In this document: piece by piece, positions 1 to 9,243 of the stretch | Layout of the letters: every line of letters starts with the position of its first letter | Numbering within the stretch: position 1 is the first letter of the stretch | Assembly: GCA_963715675.1 (NCBI GenBank) | Contig: OY970265.1 | Location: 4,154,001-4,218,000, forward strand | Direction of reading: 5' to 3' | Source: DASVWZ01 sp963715675 | Lineage (GTDB): Bacteria > Acidobacteriota > Terriglobia > Terriglobales > Acidobacteriaceae | Length of the DNA stretch: 64,000 nt | Program-made: the position numbers and the translations under genes | The notes under the pieces: model-generated | Databases searched by the model: none | The model's input: the letters and a program-made list of their open reading frames with translations, nothing else | What the model was told of the DNA's origin: nothing

Positions 1-1032
1 GGCCAGGATGCTCCACATGGCCAGCGGACCCTTGGTCAGCATGGATAGGGTCACTAGCGTGGCCCCGCAAGACGCGCACCAGCCAAGCAGATACCCGGTC
101 CTGATTCTCGGCAAGATTGCCGACCCGAAAAACCGCCCAACCATGGCCCCGCCCCAATAGAACGAGACGAACCCGGCCGCGACTTTCTCGGTCAGCCCGG
201 CGATCTCCGGCTGCGTGAAATAGTTCACCAGGAAGCTGCCAATCGATACCTCGGCGCCGACATAACAGAAGATGCCAATGGCCCCAAGAATCAGGTTCCG
301 GTGCTTCCAGATTGAGTCGCCGACCTTCTCGCCTAAAGAATGCTGCGCCGCTTCAATCTTAGGCAGTTTGGAACTGCCGATCACAATAGCAAGCAGCCAC
401 AGAGCGATCCCCATAATGATGTACGGCACCTTCACCGAAGCCGCCTGCTGAATCCGGTAAGCCTGTCGAGCAACCGGCGCGAGTTTGTTGATTTCCCATA
501 TCGCCAAAGGCGCCGAGCTGAGAATCAATAATTTCCCCACTTGCGGAGCCATCACCGTGCCCAGCGAATTAAATGCCTGGGTCAGACTCAGGCGGCTGGA
601 CGCGGTTTCGGGAGAGCCCAGTACGATGATGTAAGGATTCGCCGCTACCTGCAGCGCGGTGATGCCCACTGCCAGAACGATCAGCGCCGCCAGAAAGAGT
701 CCGAACGAAGGCACGCTGGCCGCCGGCACGAACAGGAACGCGCCCACTCCCATGGTCAGCAGACCTGCCACCATGGTGCGCTGAAAGCCAATCCCATCCA
801 CAATCTTCGCTGCAGGAATCGAAAAGAAAAAATACGCTGAGAAAAAAGAAAACTGAATCAGCATCACCTTGGCGTAGCCCAGCTCGAAAATCGACTTCAG
901 GTGCGGAACCAAAATGTCATTCAGGCAGGTGAGGAATCCCCACATGAAGAACAGCGTGGTCACCACCGCCAGTGGACGGCGATAGTTCCCGGACGGCGTG
1001 GTTGTGGTCACCACCGAGGGCTCGATAGGCAC
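1..1032 (-). CDS. FucP/GluP-type sugar MFS permease, C-terminus off the window
   Basis: The reverse strand reads without a stop from a GTG at 1032 to base 1 (344 codons), so the C-terminus is missing. A stop codon lies just upstream (1045-1047), and AGGG sits about ten bases before the GTG, which fixes the start. The N-terminus has LFFMWGFLTCLNDILVPHLK, the typical first-helix motif of fucose/glucose-galactose permeases of the major facilitator superfamily, followed by repeated hydrophobic segments such as YFFFSIPAAKIVD. These proteins import sugars by proton symport across the inner membrane. The substrate cannot be told from sequence. Confidence 0.85.
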   Translation of the reverse strand, partial: MPIEPSVVTTTTPSGNYRRPLAVVTTLFFMWGFLTCLNDILVPHLKSIFELGYAKVMLIQFSFFSAYFFFSIPAAKIVDGIGFQRTMVAGLLTMGVGAFLFVPAASVPSFGLFLAALIVLAVGITALQVAANPYIIVLGSPETASSRLSLTQAFNSLGTVMAPQVGKLLILSSAPLAIWEINKLAPVARQAYRIQQAASVKVPYIIMGIALWLLAIVIGSSKLPKIEAAQHSLGEKVGDSIWKHRNLILGAIGIFCYVGAEVSIGSFLVNYFTQPEIAGLTEKVAAGFVSFYWGGAMVGRFFGSAILPRIRTGYLLGWCASCGATLVTLSMLTKGPLAMWSILA

Positions 1033-1186
1033 TGTCGTTTGACCCTAAAACCTGGGCAGAGGTTGTGTCGATTCGTAACCAGAAAAGTATAGAGGAGAAG
1101 CTGATCCTGATGTCCGGCGACCGGGAAGCGCATTCGCGCTCTCGCCTCCCGCCCATCCTGACTCAGATGTGTAGAATAAAGCAGAC

Positions 1187-2923
1187 ATGAACGAGGCAAA
1201 ATCCTCATCCAAAACTGCGGTCCAATCCTCTCCCGCGTTCGCCAGCGGGTCCTCGAATTTCATACGCGACATCTTTCTCGATGACCTGAAAACCAGCAAA
1301 TATAACGGCCGCGTGCAGACGCGCTTTCCTCCCGAGCCCAATGGGTATCTGCACATCGGCCACGCCAAAGCGATTTACCTGGATTTCGGGCTGGCCGCCG
1401 AGTTTGGCGGAAAGACGAACCTCCGCTTCGACGACACCAACCCGGAAAAAGAAGAGACCGAATACGTCGATTCGATCGAGCAGGACGTCAAGTGGCTGGG
1501 GTATCAGTGGGACGGGCTCTACTACGCCTCCGACTATTTTGACCAGCTCTACGAGTGGGCGGTGAAGCTCATCCGGGACGGCAAGGCATACGTCGACGAT
1601 CTCTCGGCGGAGGAGATTCGCCAGTACCGCGGCACGCTGACCGAGCCGGGGAAAGACAGCCCGCATCGCAACCGTTCGGTCGAAGAGAACCTGGACCTGT
1701 TCGAACGCATGCGAACTGGGGAATTTCCCGACGGTTCCCGCGTGCTGCGCGCCAAAATCGACATGGCTTCGCCGAACCTCAATTTTCGCGATCCTGTGAT
1801 GTACCGCATCCTGCACGCCGAACATCACCGCACCGGCAACCAGTGGTGTATCTACCCGATGTACGACTACGCGCATGGACAATCCGATTCGATCGAGCGG
1901 GTTACGCACTCCATGTGTACGCTCGAGTTCGAAGACCATCGTCCGCTCTACAACTGGTTTATCCAGCAACTGGGAATCTTTCCGTCGCAGCAGATCGAGT
2001 TCGACCGCCTCAACCTGACGTACACACTGTTAAGCAAGCGCAAACTGCTGCAGTTGGTGAATGACGGCCACGTGCGCGGCTGGGACGATCCCCGCATGCC
2101 GACACTCTCCGGGATCCGGCGGCGGGGCTACACACCGGAGGCCATCCGGAATTTCTGCGCGTCCATCGGAGTTTCGAAAACTACCGGTGTACTCGATCTG
2201 GCCATGCTCGAGCACTTCGTCCGCGAGGATTTGAACCAGCGCGCGCCGCGCGTGATGGCGGTGCTGCGGCCGCTGAAGGTGGTGATCGACAACTACCCGG
2301 AGACGATGGTGGAAGAGATGGACGCGGTGAACAACCCGGAGGATGCCAACGCGGGCAGCCGCAAAGTGCCGTTCTCGCGGGAGCTCTACATCGAGCAGGA
2401 TGACTTTCGCGAAGACCCGCCCAGGCAGTATTACCGGTTGTCGCCAGGGCGAGAAGTCCGGTTGCGCTATGGATACTTCGTCACCTGCAAGAGTGTGGTG
2501 AAAAACGACAGGGGCGAAGTCGTTGAGGTGCATTGCACCTATGATCCCGAGACCCGCGGCGGCAATTCCCCGCCGGATGGGCGCAAGGTGAAATCGACCA
2601 TCCACTGGGTTTCGGCCGCACACGCCATCGACGCCGAGGTGCGCATCTACGAAACCCTTTTCCTCAAGGAAGACCCGAACGAGTTGGAAGCGGGCCAGGA
2701 TGTTACCGCGAACCTCAACCCGAAATCGCTGGAAACCCTGACCCACTGCAAACTCGAACCATCGCTCGCCGGCGCCACCGCCGGCGACCGTTATCAATTC
2801 GAGCGCCTTGGATATTTTTGTGCCGATCCCGACTCGCAACCTGGCAACCTCGTATTCAATCGCACCGTTGCGCTGAAAGACACTTGGGCGAAAGTGGAAA
2901 AGAAGCAGGGCGGAAAAGGCTAG
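1187..2923 (+). CDS. glnS: Glutaminyl-tRNA synthetase
   Basis: Class I aminoacyl-tRNA synthetase that charges tRNA-Gln with glutamine in the cytoplasm. The 578-residue product has the HIGH-type motif PPEPNGYLHIGHAKA near residue 50 and the KMSKS-type motif LLSKRKL near residue 285, followed by the two beta-barrel anticodon-binding domains typical of GlnRS. Length is close to the usual 550-580. The N-terminal extension of about 25 Ser/Lys-rich residues is normal for the family. The Shine-Dalgarno is weak. Most bacteria without GlnRS use GatCAB; here gatC and gatA also occur (54.7-56.6 kb), so GatCAB probably serves tRNA-Asn. Confidence 0.97.
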   Translation: MNEAKSSSKTAVQSSPAFASGSSNFIRDIFLDDLKTSKYNGRVQTRFPPEPNGYLHIGHAKAIYLDFGLAAEFGGKTNLRFDDTNPEKEETEYVDSIEQDVKWLGYQWDGLYYASDYFDQLYEWAVKLIRDGKAYVDDLSAEEIRQYRGTLTEPGKDSPHRNRSVEENLDLFERMRTGEFPDGSRVLRAKIDMASPNLNFRDPVMYRILHAEHHRTGNQWCIYPMYDYAHGQSDSIERVTHSMCTLEFEDHRPLYNWFIQQLGIFPSQQIEFDRLNLTYTLLSKRKLLQLVNDGHVRGWDDPRMPTLSGIRRRGYTPEAIRNFCASIGVSKTTGVLDLAMLEHFVREDLNQRAPRVMAVLRPLKVVIDNYPETMVEEMDAVNNPEDANAGSRKVPFSRELYIEQDDFREDPPRQYYRLSPGREVRLRYGYFVTCKSVVKNDRGEVVEVHCTYDPETRGGNSPPDGRKVKSTIHWVSAAHAIDAEVRIYETLFLKEDPNELEAGQDVTANLNPKSLETLTHCKLEPSLAGATAGDRYQFERLGYFCADPDSQPGNLVFNRTVALKDTWAKVEKKQGGKG

Positions 2924-3026
2924 GCTTTCATCTCCGGCGTGAGTGCAGGAACGGGTTCACGGCTTGATCTCGAACACCGTTCCGCGGCCCCCCGGCGCTG
3001 GTCGTTTAAGGCTGCGGGCCTGACGC

Positions 3027-3569
3027 TCAGCTGTGCGCGTGCGGGCTCTGCCCGGGGTTCTTTTTCGGCGGCGCTGCAGCTTTCACCACCTTCACCGCAA
3101 ACTGTACCGGAAGGTTCTTGGGCGGATAGCACTGTGCGTTGTCGCAGGCCTGGTACCGGAGGCTGCCGTGGAATTCGTATTTGCTCGGCAAAACGCTGGA
3201 CAGTGGCCGCACTTGCAGGGTGAGGCTGAAGTCGCCGGTGTATACGCTGAGCTTCTCCTCAGGCGCGAAGGCGAAACTCATCGTTTCACCCGCCGGATAG
3301 GTGATCCTGCCGATCACCAGATCGGTCGGCGGAGTCAGCTTCAGGGTGGTCGGAATCAGGTATTCCTCCGTGGGTTTGTTCGAATTGATGTGAAAGCCGT
3401 CTCCCACCCGGAACTGCAGCTCCACGGAATTGGTTTTCCCCCGAGTCACGCTGGCAACGGGCGGCGGTTCCATCGTGACCGACGGAACTTTCCGGACCGG
3501 CATGTCCTGGGCTAGCGTCAGACAGCCCAGGAGAACAGACCACATCGCGGTCTGGAGGAATCGGTTCAT
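3027..3569 (-). CDS. DsbD alpha-like periplasmic thiol-disulfide protein
   Basis: About 180 residues. An N-terminal signal segment (LLGC possibly a lipobox) is followed by a domain like the N-terminal (alpha) domain of DsbD, with the paired cysteines in ACDNAQCYPP near the C-terminus. Such domains pass electrons from the membrane partner to periplasmic substrates. It is the last gene of ccdA-tlpA-this gene, which together carry the parts of a DsbD as separate proteins. The open frame extends to a TTG at 3602, overlapping tlpA, but the ATG at 3569 gives a proper signal peptide and is preferred. The substrate is unknown. Confidence 0.75.
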   Translation of the reverse strand: MNRFLQTAMWSVLLGCLTLAQDMPVRKVPSVTMEPPPVASVTRGKTNSVELQFRVGDGFHINSNKPTEEYLIPTTLKLTPPTDLVIGRITYPAGETMSFAFAPEEKLSVYTGDFSLTLQVRPLSSVLPSKYEFHGSLRYQACDNAQCYPPKNLPVQFAVKVVKAAAPPKKNPGQSPHAHS

Positions 3570-3588
3570 GCTCGCATGGCGAAGCGGG

Positions 3589-4152
3589 CTAATTTTTCGC
3601 AAGTCGGGAAGACCCCAGAATTTTCTTGATGTTATCTTCGATTTCTCCGCGGCCTTTCAGCCCGAGCATTTTGTCGACCAGCTTGCCATCCCGCGCGATG
3701 AAGAACGTTTCCGGCATGAACGGAACGCCGCCGTAGGCGTCGCCCACGGTTTCCTTACCGATCAGGATCGGGTAGTTGACTCCCATGTCTTGCGCAAACT
3801 GGGAAATGTCCTTTGGATTGGCATCGTCCATCGCCACGCCCACGAACTGCAGGCCGTCCTGCCCGTATTGCTTCTGCAATTCGACGAACCAGGGCATCTC
3901 GATCTTGCAGGGAGCGCACCAGGTCGCCCAGAAATTCAGTACCACAGCCTTGCCGCGATAGTCCGAAAGATGAACCGTTTTGCCGTCGAGAGATTGCAGC
4001 GTGAAATCCGGGGCCACACCGTTCTTCAGCTGCATGTCCGCCGATGTCTTCGGCGCGTGCCGGGCCAAATTGAAGCCAAACACCAGCATCAGCGAAACCA
4101 CCATGGCCACGACCAGAATGATCACTGGATCACGTTTCACTTGCGGCTCCAT
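3589..4152 (-). CDS. TlpA/ResA-like membrane-anchored thioredoxin
   Basis: A 187-residue protein with one N-terminal membrane helix (VIILVVAMVVSLMLVFGFNL) and a periplasmic thioredoxin fold of the TlpA/AhpC-TSA type. The redox motif is FWATWCAPC, followed by the usual VPFMPETFFI cis-proline region. It reduces disulfides in the periplasm, in related systems mostly apocytochrome c or outer-envelope proteins. It starts directly after the ccdA stop (TGAATG), which suggests coupled translation; CcdA would supply the electrons. Confidence 0.88.
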   Translation of the reverse strand: MEPQVKRDPVIILVVAMVVSLMLVFGFNLARHAPKTSADMQLKNGVAPDFTLQSLDGKTVHLSDYRGKAVVLNFWATWCAPCKIEMPWFVELQKQYGQDGLQFVGVAMDDANPKDISQFAQDMGVNYPILIGKETVGDAYGGVPFMPETFFIARDGKLVDKMLGLKGRGEIEDNIKKILGSSRLAKN

Positions 4153-4878
4153 TCACAGCGAGAAGCGATTCAAGAATGACAGATAGTTCGACAAAATAGT
4201 AAAGCGGCCAAACACCAGCAGTATACCCAGCACGATCAACAATGCGCCGCTGGCCACTTCCAGCGCGTGCATGTGCGAACGGAAGCGGCTGTAGAACTTC
4301 AGAAAACGCTGGATGCCGAACGAGGTGAGCAGGAACGGAACCGCCAGCCCCAGCGAATAAATGGTCAGCAGCACAATGCCTTTCAGGATCGAATCCTGGG
4401 CGGCTGCAAATCCCAGAATGACGGCCAGAATTGGCCCCACGCAGGGGGTCCATCCGAAAGCAAAAGCAAAACCGATCAGGAACGCGCCGCCGGCCGTGCT
4501 GCCGCCTTTGACGTTGTGCAGCCGCTTGTCCGCGTATAGGGCATTGATGCGCAGCAGGCCAGTCAGATGCAGTCCAAACAGGATAATGACCACTCCCGCC
4601 ACCTGCGCCAGGGTCGATTTGTAACGTGCCAGCAACTGGCCGACTTCGGTGGAGATCGCTCCCAGCGTAATGAACACGACACTGAAGCCCAGAATGAAGC
4701 TGATCGAATTGATCATCATCTTGCGCAGAAGATGGGCCTCGTGGGATTTCAGTTCCTCCACGCCGACACCCGAGATCAGCGACACATAGCCCGGCACCAG
4801 GGGCAGCACGCAGGGCGAGAGAAACGACACCAGCCCTGCCACAAAAGCCGCTAAGGGAAGAGGAAGACTTGTCGCCAT
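4153..4878 (-). CDS. ccdA: CcdA/DsbD-family transmembrane electron carrier
   Basis: A 241-residue membrane protein with about six hydrophobic segments and the two conserved cysteine motifs of the DsbD membrane domain: FLSPCVLPLVPGY in helix 1 and GWTPCVGPILAVIL in helix 4. These cysteines carry reducing equivalents from cytoplasmic thioredoxin to the periplasm. It is the first gene of the ccdA-tlpA-DsbD-alpha operon. Cytochrome c maturation and general periplasmic disulfide reduction are both possible roles; the DsbD-alpha partner favours a general one. Confidence 0.9.
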   Translation of the reverse strand: MATSLPLPLAAFVAGLVSFLSPCVLPLVPGYVSLISGVGVEELKSHEAHLLRKMMINSISFILGFSVVFITLGAISTEVGQLLARYKSTLAQVAGVVIILFGLHLTGLLRINALYADKRLHNVKGGSTAGGAFLIGFAFAFGWTPCVGPILAVILGFAAAQDSILKGIVLLTIYSLGLAVPFLLTSFGIQRFLKFYSRFRSHMHALEVASGALLIVLGILLVFGRFTILSNYLSFLNRFSL

Positions 4879-5025
4879 GTAGAGCCTATTCTACCTGTTT
4901 CGGGCTCATCCCAGTCCGCAACGCGCAAAAAACAGGCCAGACAAGCAATTGGACGCTCGCAGCGCCGCGAAGTTTCATCCCGCCCGGCAGCTCTGAGGAA
5001 TCCAGCGCTCCGGAGCAGCACCATC

Positions 5026-6081
5026 CTAATGGTGCTGCCTGCCCCTTGGCGCGGGCTGGGTCTTGGCGGGCGCGGCAGGCTGCGGCATCTCGCCCGGCAG
5101 GCCGGCTGGGGCTTCGGCCAGAATCTTGCGTACAAAGCCGACCGGAGCGATGGCGGTAAGTACCGCGCGATTCTTTTGCTGTGCCACTTGCAGGCTGCTG
5201 ACCAGCTCCTTTACGTCGGCATCCGCGCCGTTTGGCGGAGCGGTGTTTTGCGCGGCCCGAAACAGGTTGAGAAAAACCCCCAGCTTCTCCGCGAGCCGGG
5301 CAGCATCGTCTTCGCTCGAGGTGAATGCCGCCGCTTTCAGGTGAACCGATCCCAAATACCGCACCGAGGCCACCACCACGGCCGGCTTCGAAAACAGAAA
5401 CGACCAGCCCATCGGGCCGGCAGCGGGATTGTCTGAAGCTGCCTTCACCCTGAGAACGCCCCAGGCCAAACTCGCCAGAGGAACCTCCTTATAATATTGC
5501 CGCAGCAGGGCCGGTCCCCCAAACGGCGAGGCCAGTTTGCGCGAACGATCAATGATCCCGCGGAGGATTTGCGGATCGGGCACGTTGGATGCGGCCACGG
5601 AACTTACTCCCAGAACCGCCACTCGAAACGTCAGGTCTTCCAGCGGAATGCTGTAGATTTCCGTGGACCGGTAACTCTCCACCGCGTTCGCCGTCTTCTT
5701 CAAGTAAGCGGTGAGCCGCTCGGTCTGAAAATGACCCACGAACACGCCTGAGAACCTTACTTCTTCGCCGCCCTCCGGCGCGCCGGACGCGGCCGGCGGA
5801 TAGTGGATGGCCAGCGCGGCTTCTTCCAGGTCGCGTTCCGCATCAAAGCCGGTGGCTTGGATGAATTGCTCGTACGCGGGATCGCGGTGTACCTGAGGCA
5901 GGTCGCCAAGCAGGTTGATGCGCCGCATCCATTTCAGATCGACGTAGACGAATCCGTCCGCGCCGGGCAAAAGGCGGGCGGCTTCCGGAGGGGCATGTTT
6001 GCGGAGGACGACCACCAGAGCTACCGCCCCCGCGAACAGCAAAACGCCGAGTACTATGGGCAGGCTTCGTCGAATGCGCAT
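5026..6081 (-). CDS. Membrane-anchored protein of unknown function
   Basis: I do not recognise this gene. From the ATG at 6081 the product is about 351 residues: a short basic N-terminus, one strong membrane helix (IVLGVLLFAGAVALVVVL) and a large soluble, presumably periplasmic part with the segment LLPGADGFVYVDLKWMRRI just after the helix. The tail is rich in Pro, Ala and Gln. The open frame runs back to a GTG at 6126, but the extra 15 residues contain Cys and His and would spoil the signal anchor. It may be transcribed together with the downstream redox genes (about 150 bases apart). Confidence 0.7.
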   Translation of the reverse strand: MRIRRSLPIVLGVLLFAGAVALVVVLRKHAPPEAARLLPGADGFVYVDLKWMRRINLLGDLPQVHRDPAYEQFIQATGFDAERDLEEAALAIHYPPAASGAPEGGEEVRFSGVFVGHFQTERLTAYLKKTANAVESYRSTEIYSIPLEDLTFRVAVLGVSSVAASNVPDPQILRGIIDRSRKLASPFGGPALLRQYYKEVPLASLAWGVLRVKAASDNPAAGPMGWSFLFSKPAVVVASVRYLGSVHLKAAAFTSSEDDAARLAEKLGVFLNLFRAAQNTAPPNGADADVKELVSSLQVAQQKNRAVLTAIAPVGFVRKILAEAPAGLPGEMPQPAAPAKTQPAPRGRQHH

Positions 6082-6193
6082 GGCATCATGACCGCACCCG
6101 CAAGTGGCGCACACTTGCCCCCGCACGGCCAGGAAACGTCATCATACCATCAGAGGACGATTGCAAGCCGCCTCGGCAGACCCGCGAGGCGCG

Positions 6194-7792
6194 CTACTTT
6201 TTCTCTCCCAGCAACCCATAGGCGGTAACGCGACCCGCCGCGCCAACGTAGACTCTTCCGTTGACCACGGTTGGAATCGAGAACTTCACTGCTCCGCCAG
6301 GATCATCCCGCGAACTGTTCTGGGTGGTGTTGTACAGTTCGCTGCCGACATCAGTGGCGTCGTACGCGTGAAGGATGGACGACCCGTCACTGCCGTACTG
6401 ATCGGTTTCAATCGCCCAGACGATGCCGCCGGTGTCGTCGTCGGCTGAAATCGAAGGCGTCGGCCCTGGGAAACCAAAATAGGTCGGAGAAACATAGACT
6501 GCTCCGGTAGACAACAGCCCCGTCGAAGGATCGAAGCTGAACTGCCGCAGCAAATCACCACTGCCGCCAAAATAGACGTTGTTGTTCCACCACGCCGGTG
6601 TCGCCCACAACCCGCCGATCGCGTTCTCCAAATCCTGCACAATCTGCTTGTTATTCTTTGGCCTGAAGTGCCCCAACTTGGTGCAATCGATAAGATATAT
6701 GGATCCCGATTTCCCCACCTGGATCAGGAGATGCTCGTGCGGCGCTCCCTGCTTCTGGTCAGGAAGCAGTAGCACCCCTCCGGACCCCACATCGATGTCG
6801 CCATCGGAGAGATAGGCCTGATTGAAGGGCGTAAACCAGTCCACCAAGGGAAGCTGATTGTCCTTCGCCGGACCTAGCTTCGCTACCGTATCACTGAAAT
6901 CGTTTCCGCCTTTCTTGCCGTCATAGGTTCCATTGCCGGTGGCAAAGTACACGTAGCTGTCGTCCCCCGCGATCCCAGTTCCACTCTGCCATACCCCGCC
7001 TAGCCCCCCATTGGGAGTCGAGTTCCAGACTCCCGTCTGCTTCAGCGATTTTTCGTTATAGGACATCACCCAGCCGTGATAGGGCTGATTGTCGCAGTGG
7101 GAAGCCCAGGCGATGTAGATCGTGCCGTTCTGCAACAGCAAACCCGGGCGCTGTGCTTCCCTCAACGGGTCGAAACTCAGCACTCCGTGGTTGGATCCTT
7201 CGCCGTTGCCCTTCACTTGGGCCTTGATCTCCACCGGCGATCCCTTGCGCTCCCGGCCGGTCGTGATGTCCAGCGCGTGCAGCCTTTGGAAGAATTTCCC
7301 GTTCTCCTTCGTTTTTGCGACCACGTATATGGTGCCGGACTCTTTGTCGATCACCGGCGTACTGGTGATGCCGATTTCAGGGATAAGGTCACCGCAGCTC
7401 ACATCGCCGCTGGAAACGGTCGTAATTCCCTTCTTGGGAGCGATGAAGCTCGCGTGCCACAGCGGGTTGGCGTTTAGCCCGGTATTGTCGTCGGCGTCGA
7501 AGGCGTACACGATATCGTGCTCCGTGGCCACGTACACCACGTTGTGCGTCCCCAGCCCGGGAATCGACACATTCGGCACATACAGCGGCTGCGCGTAGAC
7601 ATAGCCCTGCACGTCGTGCGAGAACAGTTTCCCGAAGCCATTGACGTTGACATTGTCGGGCGTGAGAATTGTCTCATTCAGGTTTTGCCCGTCCCGGCTG
7701 TTGTCATTGCGGGAAGTGGTCATGCTAACTTGCCCAGACGCAGAGATAGTCGCGACGGACAAACCCAGAACCGCAGCTAGGAGCAACTTCAT
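6194..7792 (-). CDS. Secreted PQQ-like beta-propeller protein
   Basis: A 532-residue protein with a clear signal peptide (MKLLLAAVLGLSVATISASG). The mature part carries repeats typical of quinoprotein-like beta-propellers, such as VVYVATEHDIVYAFDADD, TIYVVAKT and NVYFGGSGDLLRQFSFD. The short WAS/YVYFATGNGTYD-type blades also fit. Nothing shows a true PQQ-dependent dehydrogenase active site, so it is best read as an exported propeller of unknown ligand. It is monocistronic, with about 240 bases before recA and 110 bases to the next gene. Confidence 0.8.
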   Translation of the reverse strand: MKLLLAAVLGLSVATISASGQVSMTTSRNDNSRDGQNLNETILTPDNVNVNGFGKLFSHDVQGYVYAQPLYVPNVSIPGLGTHNVVYVATEHDIVYAFDADDNTGLNANPLWHASFIAPKKGITTVSSGDVSCGDLIPEIGITSTPVIDKESGTIYVVAKTKENGKFFQRLHALDITTGRERKGSPVEIKAQVKGNGEGSNHGVLSFDPLREAQRPGLLLQNGTIYIAWASHCDNQPYHGWVMSYNEKSLKQTGVWNSTPNGGLGGVWQSGTGIAGDDSYVYFATGNGTYDGKKGGNDFSDTVAKLGPAKDNQLPLVDWFTPFNQAYLSDGDIDVGSGGVLLLPDQKQGAPHEHLLIQVGKSGSIYLIDCTKLGHFRPKNNKQIVQDLENAIGGLWATPAWWNNNVYFGGSGDLLRQFSFDPSTGLLSTGAVYVSPTYFGFPGPTPSISADDDTGGIVWAIETDQYGSDGSSILHAYDATDVGSELYNTTQNSSRDDPGGAVKFSIPTVVNGRVYVGAAGRVTAYGLLGEKK

Positions 7793-7999
7793 AGTTTCCC
7801 CGAAATCTTAATTTTGGTTTAGCAGGCCCGCGCAGGAGGAGGGGAGCTTCAGGCCAGCGTGTGCTGCATTGTCTATGCGCGCTAGCCAAAAGTCAAGAGA
7901 AACTATGGATTGCGATCTGAATAAAAACTTTCTTCCCTGTGAATGTTTTTGCGTTCGGAGCGGTGCGCTGGAATACTCATCCGCACAGAGATCAGCGCA

Positions 8000-8022
8000 G
8001 GGCAGGTGAGGATGACCTGCCC
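8000..8022 (-). terminator. Hairpin downstream of recA
   Basis: An 8-bp perfect stem (GGGCAGGT / ACCTGCCC) with a 7-nt loop lies 13-35 bases past the recA stop codon. No run of T follows in the recA direction, so it may be a factor-dependent end or only an mRNA-stabilising hairpin. Confidence 0.4.
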
Positions 8023-8034
8023 ATACAAAACCAG

Positions 8035-9135
8035 CTATTTCCGGGCTGCCACCTTCGCCGGTTCCGGCGCCACGCTTGGCATGGTGGTCACCCGCGCGCC
8101 CGCAGCAGCAGGAGCCTGCCCAGACGCCGCCTGCGCCACCGATGGGGCCAAGCCCAGGTGCTTCCGCACTTCCACATCCAGCTTGGCGTACGTGTCCTTG
8201 TTGTCTTTCAGGAACTGGCGGGCATTCTCCCGGCCCTGGCCGATGCGCTCGCCCTTGTAGCTGAACCAGGCTCCGGACTTTTCCAGGATGTTGTTGTTCA
8301 CCGCAACGTCGATCAGATCGCCTTCGCGCGAAATGCCCTCGCCATACATGATGTCGAATTCCGCCTCACGGAACGGCGCCGCTACTTTGTTCTTCACTAC
8401 CTTCACCTTGGTGCGCGAGCCCGTGACCTGCTCGCCATCCTTGATGGCCGCAATGCGGCGGATATCCACCCGCACCGACGCGTAAAACTTCAGCGCCCGG
8501 CCGCCCGTGGTCGTCTCCGGGTTGCCAAACATCACGCCGATCTTTTCGCGAATCTGGTTGATGAAAATCAGGCAGGTGCGCGACTTCGAAACCGTCCCGG
8601 TCAGCTTGCGCAGCGCTTGCGACATCAGCCGGGCCTGCAAGCCCATATGGCTGTCGCCCATTTCGCCGTCGAGTTCAGCCTTGGGCACCAGCGCCGCCAC
8701 CGAGTCCACCACCAGCACATCAATCGCTCCCGAACGCACCAGAGCTTCGGTGATCTCCAACGCCTGCTCGCCGTAGTCCGGCTGCGACACCAGCAGATTG
8801 TCGACATCCACGCCCAGCTTCTTCGCATAGCCGGGATCGAGCGCGTGCTCGGCATCGACGAATGCCGCCATGCCGCCCATCTTCTGCGCCTCGGCAATCA
8901 CCTGCAGCGTGATCGTGGTCTTGCCGGAAGATTCCGGTCCGAAGACTTCCACCACGCGCCCGCGCGGGAAGCCGCCAACGCCCAATGCCGCGTCAAAAGA
9001 AATTGCGCCGGTGGGAATGACTGCGATGGGAACGATAGCTTCCTTCGATCCCAGACGCATGATCGATCCCTTGCCAAACTGCTTCTCGATCTGCGCAAAC
9101 GCCAGATCCAGTGCTTTTGCCCGTTCGTCGGCCAT
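8035..9135 (-). CDS. recA: RecA recombinase
   Basis: A 366-residue protein, the central strand-exchange and SOS co-protease protein. The Walker A motif GPESSGKTT lies near residue 68, followed by LDPGYAKKLGVDVDNLLVSQ, the Walker B strand VDVLVVDSVAALVPKAE-type segment, loop L1 (MGDSHMGLQARLMSQALRKL) and loop L2 (FINQIREKIGVMFGNPETTT). The C-terminal tail is rich in Ala and Pro. AAAGGAG sits just before the ATG. A promoter can be placed upstream (9170-9197). The gene borders the accessory island that begins about 75 bases upstream of its start. Confidence 0.98.
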   Translation of the reverse strand: MADERAKALDLAFAQIEKQFGKGSIMRLGSKEAIVPIAVIPTGAISFDAALGVGGFPRGRVVEVFGPESSGKTTITLQVIAEAQKMGGMAAFVDAEHALDPGYAKKLGVDVDNLLVSQPDYGEQALEITEALVRSGAIDVLVVDSVAALVPKAELDGEMGDSHMGLQARLMSQALRKLTGTVSKSRTCLIFINQIREKIGVMFGNPETTTGGRALKFYASVRVDIRRIAAIKDGEQVTGSRTKVKVVKNKVAAPFREAEFDIMYGEGISREGDLIDVAVNNNILEKSGAWFSYKGERIGQGRENARQFLKDNKDTYAKLDVEVRKHLGLAPSVAQAASGQAPAAAGARVTTMPSVAPEPAKVAARK

Positions 9136-9169
9136 AAGGCTCCTTTAGGATTGCCGGATAACTAGCCGG

Positions 9170-9197
9170 ATTATACACACAGATGAGAGCGAAGCAA
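9170..9197 (-). promoter_or_regulatory. Likely sigma-70 promoter of recA
   Basis: On the reverse strand a perfect -10 hexamer TATAAT (9175-9170) lies 16 bases downstream of TTGCTT (9197-9192), which resembles a -35. The start codon is about 35 bases further on. I see no clear SOS box. The island's left-hand repeat starts only 16 bases upstream of the -35. Confidence 0.55.
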
Positions 9198-9212
9198 AGG
9201 CGAATATGATGA

Positions 9213-9243
9213 GTAAATTGTGGAAACTGTCCCGAATCGGAGC
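9213..9243 (+). repeat. 31-bp direct repeat, left copy
   Basis: This stretch (centre TTGTGGAAACTGTCCCGA) is repeated in the same orientation at 11766-11796 with one mismatch in 31. The two copies bracket most of the accessory island, including the transposase remnant, the DUF5343 gene and the allo-tRNA. They could be ends of two related elements or a duplication left by insertion. Confidence 0.85.

Noticed and set aside
1205..1969. Reverse-strand 254-residue frame within glnS
   Set aside because: Shadow of the strongly supported synthetase; no ribosome site and no recognisable domain.
2924..3026. Gene between glnS and the redox operon
   Set aside because: Only a hundred bases; no frame with a start.
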